From Plecoglossus altivelis (Eukaryota > Chordata > Actinopteri > Osmeriformes > Plecoglossidae): a DNA stretch of 64,000 nt. This document shows, piece after piece, positions 10,862-20,700 of this stretch. How positions within the stretch are numbered: position 1 is the stretch's first letter; each line of letters opens with the position of its first letter. The position numbers were made by a program, and so were the translations under genes. Where the stretch lies: contig BROE01000014.1 in the NCBI GenBank assembly GCA_036571765.1, forward strand, positions 17,119,466 to 17,183,465. The letters are read 5' to 3'. The notes beneath the pieces are model-generated. The model did not search any database, had not been told where the DNA came from, and saw nothing but the letters and a program-made list of their open reading frames with translations.

Positions 10862-11350
10862 GTTGTGAAGAGTCCGAAGGGAGTAAAAAGGGGTGTTGTC
10901 AGGTGAAAGTTTATTCCTGTTAGACGTGTGACGCCCCCTGTAAGATTTTTTTAAGTTGTTTTTTTTTAATCTTAGCTTTCTCTCATAACTGTTTCCTGTG
11001 AGGTAAACACAGCAGATTACAATACATTTATTCACCACTCAATTTAAAAATCGTACAATTGAAGTTACACAACATAAACTCTTACAGCTACCGCAATCAT
11101 GGTAAATATGTTTACGGCAGTGGTATATTACAAATAAGTCTCCAATTTGGTTAAATTCACGTCAAAACAACTTGAACCTTACAAATGTCTAAGCACGTCA
11201 GGGGTTCTCTTAAAGACCTTATAAAACAGCGAGCCAATGAGATTTTACGTCAGTAAAATTGACATTTGGATTATCCAATAGCGTGTAACGTTTCCGGAAG
11301 TAGCTTTTACTGAGATAGCTCGGTTCTTCGCAGGAGAAAAATAGCTAAGG
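10862..11350. promoter_or_regulatory. Divergent promoter region between isoc2 and atg12
   Basis: Less than 500 bp separate the start codons of isoc2 (leftward) and atg12 (rightward), so both 5'UTRs and a shared promoter must lie here. CCAAT-type elements are visible (GCCAATGAG near 11232, TCCAATAGC near 11275), with no TATA box at an obvious place. No protein-coding frame of interest. Confidence 0.6.
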
Positions 11351-12984
11351 ATGTCTGATAATGCGGAGTCCCCCACGGAGGCACCAAAAGACGAGCCTTC
11401 GGCTGTACAACAACCCGCAGAGGAGTCGGCGACAACAGACGAGAAGAAAAAAAGTAAATTTGGGGCAATTTGTGACTGTTTAAATGGTGTACAGAGTATC
11501 TCGTGCTCTCTGTTTATAGCGTACAGAAAGGGATGTGGAATTTCCGCGAATGTGACCCGGAAATCATTGACAGGCAGTCATTTCAACCAATAGCTTGAAC
11601 GTAATTTTGTAACCAACCAATCAATTTAAAGAAATTTACATAGTGTCGTGGAGGCGGGAGTTGTTTGGATGCATGGCTACTGTTATTACTAAGTGGGCTA
11701 TTCAGCTGTCAAAATGTTCCTACTGTTCAACATAAACTGAACAGGATTTATATTATTGTTTCTTTCGAAGTAGACCAATAACTTGTCGCGGTCACTTGTT
11801 TCTTAAAGCGCCAGGTGATCGCGCTGTCACTGTTTGGCCCCAAGTGATTTTCCATTCCTTTGCAAATCTCTTAAAAAGACTCCAGAGATGCATGGAATGT
11901 TTTATTACACTAAAGCTTCAAAACGTGAAAGACTAACGTTTAAACGGTTAGCTACACGGTTAGGATTCATGTATTAACTGTATTTGAGCTGATACCAATC
12001 TACCATTTCGTTTCGCTGTACTTTAGTTGACGTCTTGTTAAAAGCAGTCGGTGACACTCCCATAATGAAGACGAAGAAATGGTCAGTCGAGAAAGGAAGG
12101 ACAGTTCAATCTCTCTCTCTCTTCATCGCCCGTTTCCTCAAAATGGATGCTAACGAACAGTTGGTAAGACTGCATAAAAGAAAGTGTGGGAGTGTTCAAT
12201 CACATTTCTTCAAATGATCCAAAGATGAAGAAGAACGTTAACGATAACAATTCCACGTTTTTTTGTTCTTATCTTATCTGTGTTTTTGCTTTTCTTCTTT
12301 CAGTTTATCTATGTCAATCAATCATTTTCACCCTCACCCGATCAAGAAGTAGGAGTCCTATTCGAAGTAAGTAGCAATATTTATGTCAAGTAAACGTTGG
12401 ACATGGTCGTGAAAACATCGGTTTTAATGTGTGCAAGTTACCAGCAGAGGATGCTGTAGGTTACACAAGTATCTGAGTGTAAAGAAACGTCCTGGGATTT
12501 ATGTAGAAGAATCTTACTTTGTTTCAAACAACATGGCAAGGTTCCTGCATCCCTTTAGATAGAAGCCTACCTGCATGGGTCAAAACCTTTTAACCATGCA
12601 GTACAACACACAAGCACTTGACTGTGGTCCCTGTGGATTTATATCCCTGCCTTGCCAGACTGAATACGTCTATGTTGTAATGTAACACTCAGTAGCCAAG
12701 AGTATTTGAGAACTTTCTGTACAAATCAATTCTGTCGTCGATCTTTTACTTGGCTCTGACGCAGAATCGACCTCGTAACAAAATGAAAAACGAATGAGGA
12801 CGACCACAAACAATACAAAGCGGTTTGATTGTTGGAGCACGCGCTACAGTATTGGCCAAGATGCAAGTTATCCTTGTTATTCTCACTGGAGAAGACTGAT
12901 GTTGTCTCTGTCTCTGTCTTGCAGTGCTTTGGCAGCGATGGCAAGTTGATTCTCCATTACTGTAAATCTCAAGCCTGGGGCTGA
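11351..12984 (+). CDS. atg12: Ubiquitin-like autophagy protein ATG12
   Basis: ATG12 is conjugated through its C-terminal glycine to a lysine of ATG5 by ATG7 (E1-like) and ATG10 (E2-like). The ATG12-ATG5-ATG16L complex then directs LC3 lipidation on autophagosomal membranes. Four exons: 11351-11453 (MSDNAESPTEAPKDEPSA), 12027-12163 (IDVLLKAVGDTPIMKTKKW), 12304-12366 (FIYVNQSFSPSPDQEVG) and 12925-12984 (CFGSDGKLILHYCKSQAWG then TGA). Junctions are GT-AG and phases fit (1, 0, 0), giving 120 residues. The variable acidic N-terminus is followed by the complete ubiquitin fold ending in the required AWG without any C-terminal extension, as expected because ATG12 needs no processing. The short exons hide it from simple open-frame scans. 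Confidence 0.97.
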
Positions 12985-13120
12985 GGACATGGTGTCCCTC
13001 AACGTTAACTTCACACAAAACCCTTTTTACAATTTTCTGATAGACTTACGTTGGGGGAAAATGTCACATTTCTCGTTTCTATCATTCTGTAATCTATCAA
13101 TCTGTACATAACTTCGTGTA

Positions 13121-13126
13121 AATAAA
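13121..13126 (+). terminator. atg12: Poly(A) signal of atg12
   Basis: AATAAA 137 bp after the atg12 stop codon, in the right orientation and at a normal distance. Confidence 0.6.
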
Positions 13127-13954
13127 TTATGGTCGCCGAGCAAACGCATGCTAAGGATCGTTTGTTAATAAACATTCGTCTGTTTATTTGGCGTTGAAGA
13201 AACGGAGGATTTGATGTTGATAGTTTGGTTCTGCTTTGACAGGGTGAGAAAGAGGACGACCAGCATTTAAGATGAGATTCAAGCGCTGCGTTTAACAGCA
13301 CGCTGAGGAAAGCGATTAAACGCTACGAGCCATTAACCCGCTCATTGATTACATGGGAGTCCTGCCAGATAGTGGTCTAATTAGGACTGGCACTGAGACA
13401 GAGAGAGAGAGAAACTCCTAAGAAGAGGGGATGGATGGATGGAGGAAGAGAGGAGGAAAGAGCGCCATAGTAACAGATGGACTTAGAGGGATTACATGAG
13501 ATAGGTCTGTGACACAAATTCCCAAGAAAGACAGAAAAAGGAAGGGAGTAGCAGGGAGGCGGATACACACACACACACACACTCACATGACACACACACA
13601 CACGACACACTACACACACAGCGTGCCAGAGAGGAGGGCTTGGAGAATCCGGCTGGACAGGCAAAGATCAGGGTTGCTCAGTCTTTAGAGGATAGTAGGT
13701 TCTACCAGAGGCGTAAAAATGACCAGAAAAGAGAGTGATGTTGGACACAGAGCCAAGACGAAGGTTACGGGAGCGAGATGATCCGAGCTACGCTGGACGA
13801 CAGGTGGCAACAGCTGCGTCAAACTCAACTGTTTCCCTGAGGTAGGAGAACACAGGACTGTTAGTTAACTTCTCTGTCGACAGGGAAGGACTGCAGTGGC
13901 AAAGCTAAACGTTCAATTGAAAGATCAGCCACAGGTAGGAATGATCATGCTTGG
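13127..13954. other. Spacer with no gene seen
   Basis: Contains a short GAGA tract (13400-13416), a GGATGGATGGAGG tract (13428-13445) and a (CA)n stretch at 13565-13620. I see no coding or RNA gene signal. Confidence 0.6.
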
Positions 13955-14211
13955 ATACTGTGATGAGATGACAGACGTCCTGTGTCCATACTGTGATGAG
14001 ATGACCAAGGTCCAGTGTCCATACTGTGATGAGATGACAGACGTCCTGTGTCCATACTGTGATGAGATGACAGAGGTCCAGTGTCCATACTGTGGTGAGA
14101 TGACAGAGGTCCAGTGTCCATACTGTGATGAGATGACCAAGGTCCAGTGTCCATACTGTGATGAGATGACAGAGGTCCTGTGTCCATATTGTGATGAAAT
14201 GACAGGTTTCC
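13955..14211. repeat. 33-bp minisatellite, 8 units, open on both strands
   Basis: Unit ATACTGTGATGAGATGACAG plus ACGTCCTGTGTCC (33 bp), about eight copies with alternating GACGTCC, CAAGGTCC and GAGGTCC variants. Because 33 is a multiple of three, frames stay open: the plus strand reads CPYCDEMTDVL/CPYCDEMTKVQ repeats and the minus strand several others. No initiation context, splice signals or conserved flank was found, so I treat it as non-coding. Confidence 0.85.
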
Positions 14212-15443
14212 AAAGTTTCAAATGCGTTCCTCCAGTTATGATGTTGGTGACACGGCTGAAATACTTTAAGCGTAGTATTGTAAGGTTTGCTGTTGGTTGG
14301 TGCTGGTTTTGAACGGAGCAAATTTGAATCAGTCTCTATCTGGAGTTTTCCTGATGCCACGGAATGATGAAACATGACCTAATATTGCATTTTCTGTCTG
14401 AGTAATCGTGGAACAAACACAATTCTCCATGTTGTCAGATTGAAAAGATTATTCTAACATTACAAAAAAAAGCAAAGTAATTTGACAGAAATTTCATTTC
14501 TCGTTGAAAACCTTGTAGTCCCTAATGTACAAAACCTATGATGGTCCAAGGGGTATATTATTGCATAATGGTGGTCATGTGGGATTTAGAATTGGTTGGT
14601 CTACCTTGTCACTGCTTGAGCCAAACTTCTGTAGCGATAAAAAGATTTTAAATTTGCCCAACTCGCCAAAAGTCATCAAAAAAGGAAATGGTTTTGAGAA
14701 GTAAGAAAACGAAGAGAATGTAAAAGAATGTAGAGATGAGAAAACAGGAGGACTTCATTGAATTTAAACGCTGAATATTTTTTACATGTCTGTATATTTA
14801 CCTGCTTACACTTAACTGTCCTCAATGGTGTCAGATCATGCAACAACGGATCAATTTAAAATATTCTCATTAGTATTGTACAATTTGAATGTGTGCACAC
14901 CAACTGTCAATTCATGCATCGTAGGTTATCAAACTTTAGCGTATGGTTTTACACCTGCATCAAAAAAGGTTTTTAATAATCTGTTAAACATGGGTCATGG
15001 GAACATGGGTCCGTTCATGAAAGGCCTTTCCTCCAGCAGCTCTGTAAGATGTGTTAACCTACATGGTGTGGAACCTTCTGGATGGCTGTGTTCAGTAGAG
15101 ACAGACAAGAGTCTGAGTGGGTTTCACACTCAACACACACCTGACACAAACAGATTAAACTAGATTAACAAGAGGGAGGGGGGGGATTACTTGTAAAATT
15201 CGATTTAAATCAGAGGCTTAACCAATAATTTCATCCGAAAAGTAATCTTGACTCCCTCCCCAACTTGACCTCAACTCACGGGCCAAAGTACGTGTAGATG
15301 AGCCAGCTAGCGAGCTCTTAGTCAGGAAGAAGGAAGACACGGACTCCCAGGAACGTATGAATGACTAATCCTCTTTAGAAACTCCTTATAAACACAAACA
15401 AACAAGAACAGGAGTAGTTTGACGCAAGGCAGATGTACCCACG
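14212..15443. other. AT-rich spacer, no gene seen
   Basis: Unique-looking AT-rich sequence between two minisatellites. Only short frames (longest about 110 codons at 14825-15163 on the plus strand) with no recognisable motif. Confidence 0.5.
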
Positions 15444-15776
15444 CTGGAGAGACACGCCATGCTACTGGAGATGATAGCTGTAGGCTGGAGAGACACGCCA
15501 TGCTGCTGGAGATGATAGCTGCAAGCTGGAGAGACACGCCATGCTGCTGGAGATGATAGCTGTAGGCTAGAGAGACACGCCATGCTGCTGGAGATGATAG
15601 CTACATGCTGGAGAGACACGCCATGCTGCTGGAGATGATAGCTGTAGGCTAGAGAGACACGCCATGCTGCTGGAGATGATAGCTACAGGCTGGAGAGACA
15701 TGCCATGCTGCTGGAGATGATAGCTGCAGGCTGGAGAGACACGCCATGCTGTTGGAGATGATAGCTACAGGCTGTA
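15444..15776. repeat. 41-bp minisatellite, about 8 units
   Basis: Units of CTGGAGAGACACGCCATGCT plus GCTGGAGATGATAGCTGCAGG, starting at 15444, 15485, 15526 and so on with an exact 41-bp period and few substitutions. This indicates recent expansion. Confidence 0.92.
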
Positions 15777-16483
15777 GACATCTCATGCCACCTGTCTCAG
15801 CGCTCCAGCTGGCAGAAGGAAGATCGAATTCAACGCTAACTAGTAGATATCCAACATGCTAGCTTGCTGAGGACTGGACTTGTGTTCTCTTCAGGGGGCT
15901 AGGATGATCCGCCGCTATGTTTAACGCACACACACACATACACACACACGTGCACGCACACACACACACACACACGCACAATGAGACATTTCGTTTGGAT
16001 GTGCTTGATTGAACTCAGACCAAACTAAATCTTTCTGATTCATGTGCAGCGTGGCCATCAGGGTACAGGGGGAAAACCAACTGAAGCTGCATTATTTCAG
16101 GGTTGAAGGTGGGCGTCTTTATGATCCTTAGGACAGGGAGAACATGTAGAATGTTAAGACTGCACAGGAGTTAACAGATAAGCTCTCAGCTCCCAGCCAT
16201 ATTTACTTGCTATAGATTCTAGAAAAGAGGTTTATGTTTTTATGGATGTAGACGTATATTGGAAATCCTGACTTGTAATAGGATAACGCAAGCTGTCCAA
16301 AATGGCATATGTCCTTAGATTCTCCAGTTTCTCCTGGTTTGAACCTACTTTCTCCTAAATCCTTTTGCTCATTTGAGTTTTCCATCTGTCCATTCACCCT
16401 CTCTTTTAACTTGAAAGGATCTTATTCAACTCATGTATAATCCCTCTGATCTCTGATTCTTTGTTTACCGTTTGTCTTCCGTT
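15777..16483. other. Spacer with CA repeat, no gene seen
   Basis: Holds a (CA)n tract at about 15927-15980 and otherwise unremarkable sequence with no supported gene. Confidence 0.5.
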
Positions 16484-17166
16484 CTCTCTCTCTCTGTCCT
16501 GACCTCACGTTCTCTCTCTCTGTCCTGACCTCACGTTCTCTCTCTCTCTCTGTCCTGACCACACGTTCTCTCTCTCTCTGTCCTGACCACACGTTCTCTC
16601 TCTCTCTGTCCTGACCTCACGTTCTCTCTCTGTCCTGACCTCACGTTCTCTCTCTGTCCTGACCTCACGTTCTCTCTCTCTCTCTGTCCTGACCACACGT
16701 TCTCTCTCTCTCTCTGTCCTGACCTCACGTTCTCTCTCTCTCTGTCCTGACCACACGTTCTCTCTCTGTCCTGACCTCACGTTCTCTCTCTCTCTGTCCT
16801 GACCTCACGTTCTCTCTCTGTCCTGACCACACGTTCTCTCTCTCTCTCTGTCCTGACCTCACGTTCTCTCTCTCTCTCTGTCCTGACCTCACGTTCTCTC
16901 TCTCTCTCTGTCCTGACCTCACGTTCTCTCTCTCTCTGTCCTGACCTCACGTTCTCTCTCTCTCTGTCCTGACCTCACGTTCTCTCTGACCTGACCTCAC
17001 GTTCTCTCTCTCTCTGTCCTGACCACACGTTCTCTCTGTCCTGACCTCACGTTCTCTCTCTCTCTGTCCTGACCTCACGTTCTCTCTGTCCTGACCTCAC
17101 GTTCTCTCTCTGTCCTGACCTCACGTTCTCTCTCTGTCCTGACCTCACGTTCTCTCTCTCCTGACC
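16484..17166. repeat. TC-rich minisatellite, TGTCCTGACCTCACGTTCTC units
   Basis: About 25 units of TGTCCTGACC(T/A)CACGTTC followed by a (TC)n run of variable length, so the period drifts between about 22 and 30 bp. Each unit carries a TCACGT core. The array continues into a plain polypyrimidine tract. Confidence 0.92.
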
Positions 17167-17317
17167 TCACCATCACCTCTTCTTGGCGTTTCCTCGCTAG
17201 CCGATCTTCTACTTCCTCTCTCTCTGTTCTTCGTTTCCGCTGCACAGGTGGACCTGTAGCGTTGTAACTACCCAGCGCTCCCGACGCTGTTCTCACTGCC
17301 AGACGCTGACATTACAA

Positions 17318-17570
17318 CCCCTCACTCTCTCTCTCTCTGTCTCTCTCTATCTCTCTCTTTTTCTCTCTCTTCTTCTCTCTCTCTCTCTTTCACTCTCTCT
17401 TTCTCTCTCTTCTCTCCTCTTTCTCTTCTCTTCTTCTCTCTCTCTTCTCTTTTCATCTCTCATTCTAGATCTCTCTCTCTTTTCTCACATCTCTCTCTCT
17501 CTCTCTTCTTTCACTCTCTTCTCTCTCCTTTTTCTCTCACTTTCTCTTCTCTTCTCTCTCTTCCTTTCTT
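17318..17570. repeat. (TC)n polypyrimidine tract
   Basis: Degenerate CTCTCTCTTT sequence ending about 150 bp before the first exon of the GSG1-like gene. Probably in its promoter or 5'UTR. Confidence 0.85.
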
Positions 17571-17725
17571 CCCCCCCTGGAAGACATCTCCACAGGGCTG
17601 TCTTCCACCACTCTTTCTCCCCCTCCTCCCCCCTCCCATCCCTCCCCTGCTCCCCTGAACCCGTTTCCGCTCGCCGGGTCGTCCTCCTCGCCGCCACCCT
17701 GGCATGCTTGTCCCCTCCGTGGGTC

Positions 17726-20700
17726 ATGTTGGAGAACATGTCCCGCCGCTCTCGCTCTCTCCTGTCCCTGGGCCTGACCTCGCTGGCTCTGGCCCTCTCC
17801 ATCCTGGCTCTGTGCACGTCGTACTGGTGCGAGGGCACCCACAAGGTGGTGAAGCCCCTGTGTCTCTCGCCTGTCAAGATGAAGAACTGTGGACAGAACA
17901 ACAGTGAGCCGTACACCACAGGTACTGTACCCACACTGCACTGCTGTCAACACCAATCAAATCACAATGTATTTGTGAAGCCCCATTTTGTCATTTCTTT
18001 CTTTTTTTTCCCCTTTTTTTCCCTTGAGGTTGTATGTTGGTTGAGTGGCAGGTCTATGGGCGCATGTGAAGCCCTCTGTGACATTGCTTGTAAAAACGTC
18101 TGTACAAATAAAGCTTGATTTTGATTTGATTAGATTTTGACAAGCCATGTCACAGAGGGCTTCACATACCCCCGTAGAACTGTCCTTCAACTGATCTAAA
18201 CCCTCAACGAAGACAAGGAAATACCTGTGCTAAGCATTCACACAGTACAACTCTAGATATCAACAACACAGTCCGGAACATTCCTGTTCTTTCCCAGTGG
18301 TTCTGTCACAGGGCCCGTAAATCAATATGTCACCCAATACTCTGGCGAATAATGTCATGTTATTTTTGATGCCATGTCTTAACGTCTCAGTTTTAGTGCA
18401 TCTTCTTATCTCCGGGTTTTAATCCTAGTGTTCAGGAGCAGAGCAGAGTTTTACATAAGCATGACACAACTGGCACAGGATTGACTTTGACGAAGAAAAA
18501 CACGCTGCGTTCACAAGCATCAGTCTTTGTTTGTCCTTGCTCATATGAGCTCGACACTCTGGTCTCTGAGATGGCAGATTATCAGAGACCCCAAAAGACG
18601 AGCATTTTAAGCACTCAGACACAAAAACAATTCCCAGGATTTCATGTTCTCAAATGACGTAATCCGACGTAATCTCTGCCTTAGGTTGCCGTATCGTCAA
18701 ACTGAATACCCAGAATTAGGAAGTGACTTTCTATTGAAACAAACTTGACCGTGAGGTGGCGGTAATCTGAGGAGGGTGAGGTTGAGGGGTAGAGGTTGGC
18801 TGTCTACCGGAGAGAGAGACGCAAAGAAACCGTGGCTTTGTGCTCTTCAACAGATGTGCCTAATCCAGAGAGATTGAACAGCTCTATTGCTCTATGCTGT
18901 AATCCAGTTAAACATCTGTACGATGTACTCGGTGTACTCTGGATTTTCACAGCATGAAGTCTCACCTGATTCAGACAGATTGCACGCCCACGCGCACGTG
19001 TGCGCACACACGCTCGCAAACGCTTGCACACGCGCTCACACACACGTGCTCACACATTCACTCACTCACACATGCTTACATACACACACGTGCTCACACA
19101 CTCAGTCGCACACACTTACACATTCACTCACACATGGTTACACACACACACTTACACATTCACTCACGCATGCACACACACCCACACACACACTCACTCA
19201 CTCACTCACACACACTTACACACACTTACACATTCACTCACATGCACAGTCGCACACACACACACACTCACTCACTCACACACACTTACACATTCACACA
19301 CACACAGACATTGTTTGAACCCCCCCCCCCCCCTTCGTCCTCCTTCACAGAGAGCCCCACCCAGAACCCCTACAACCGCACGCTGTCCCCCCAGCGGAGG
19401 GACGAGCTGAGCAAGATCAGACAGCGGCAGCTTGCCAACGCTGTCCACTACATCTGGGAGACAGGCGAGGACAAGTACGCCTTCAGATACTTCCACACCG
19501 GATTCTGGGAAAGCTGCGAGAGACACAGCGATGGTGGGCAGGAGACACGCTGCACGAGCAGATACACACTCAGATACACACTCACATACACACTCACACA
19601 CTCAGATACACACTGACTTACACACTCACACACTCAGATACACACTCACATACACACTCACATACACACTCACACACTCAGATACACACTCAGATACACA
19701 CTCAGATACACACTCACACACTCAGATACACACTCACATACACACTCACACACTCAGATACACACTCACATACACACTCAGATACACACTCAGATACACA
19801 CTCAGATACACACTCACATACACACTCACTTACACACTCACACACTCAGATACACACTCACTTACACACTCACACACTCAGATACACACTCACACACTCA
19901 CACGCTCAGATACACACTCACACACTCAAATACAAACTCACACATGCAAACACACACTCACACAACTCAAACACACACAGACACATAACCCTAACCCATA
20001 CAAGAATCGAAAGTTCAAAGCTTTGTTTTAACTTCTCTCCAGGTGAAAAGTGTCGAAGCTTCATTGACTTAACGCCAGGTGAAACACAAGGTATGTGTCA
20101 CCCCGGTTTGTCTTGCGTGTGTGTGTGCGTGCATGTGTGTGCGTGCATGTGTGTGCGTGCATGTGTGTGTGTGCATGTGTGTGTGTAGGTGTGCGTGTAT
20201 GTGCATGTGTGTGCGTGCATGTGTGTTTGTCTTGTGTGTGCGTGCATGTGTGTGCGTGCATGTGTGTGCGTGCATGTGTGTGTGTGTGTAGGTGTGCGTG
20301 TGCGTGTGCGTGTATGTGCATGTGTGTGTGTGCGTGCGTGTGTGTGCGTGCATGTGTGTGTGTGCATGTGTGTGTGCATGTGTGTGTGTCTAGGTGTGCG
20401 TGTATGTGCATGTGTGTGCGTGCATGTGGGTGCATGTGTGTGTGCGTGCGTGTGTGCGTGTGTGTGAGCATGTGCTTGTGTGTTCTCTGTTGTCCTGGCT
20501 GTTTGTAAACCATCCTCGTGTGTCTGACTGTGTCACAGGTGTGTTGTGGTTGTCGGTGATATCTGAGTTCACTTACATCGGCCTGCTTGGGATGGGATTC
20601 CTGCTGATGTGGATAGACATGATGTGTTCCCATAAAGAGATGCACGCCCTCAAGATCAACGCCTTCGCTGCCATCTGCACTGTGCTGTCAGGTTAGATGT

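Noticed and set aside
13896..14312. 138-codon open frame with CPYC repeats as a zinc-ribbon protein gene
   Set aside because: The frame is open on both strands only because the repeat period is 33 bp. No conserved flanks, promoter or splice context.
13955..17166. Regularly spaced repeats as a possible CRISPR array
   Set aside because: Units are directly adjacent without unique spacers, and the genome is a vertebrate. These are minisatellites.
19985..19998. AACCCTAACCC as telomeric sequence
   Set aside because: Fewer than two full units inside a CA-rich intron. The TTAGGG pair at 61562 is equally short. Both are likely chance.
19000..20031. Long His/Thr/Ser open frames in CACA-rich sequence
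   Set aside because: Pure translation of CA-rich microsatellites in introns of the GSG1-like gene. The real exons read in other frames.
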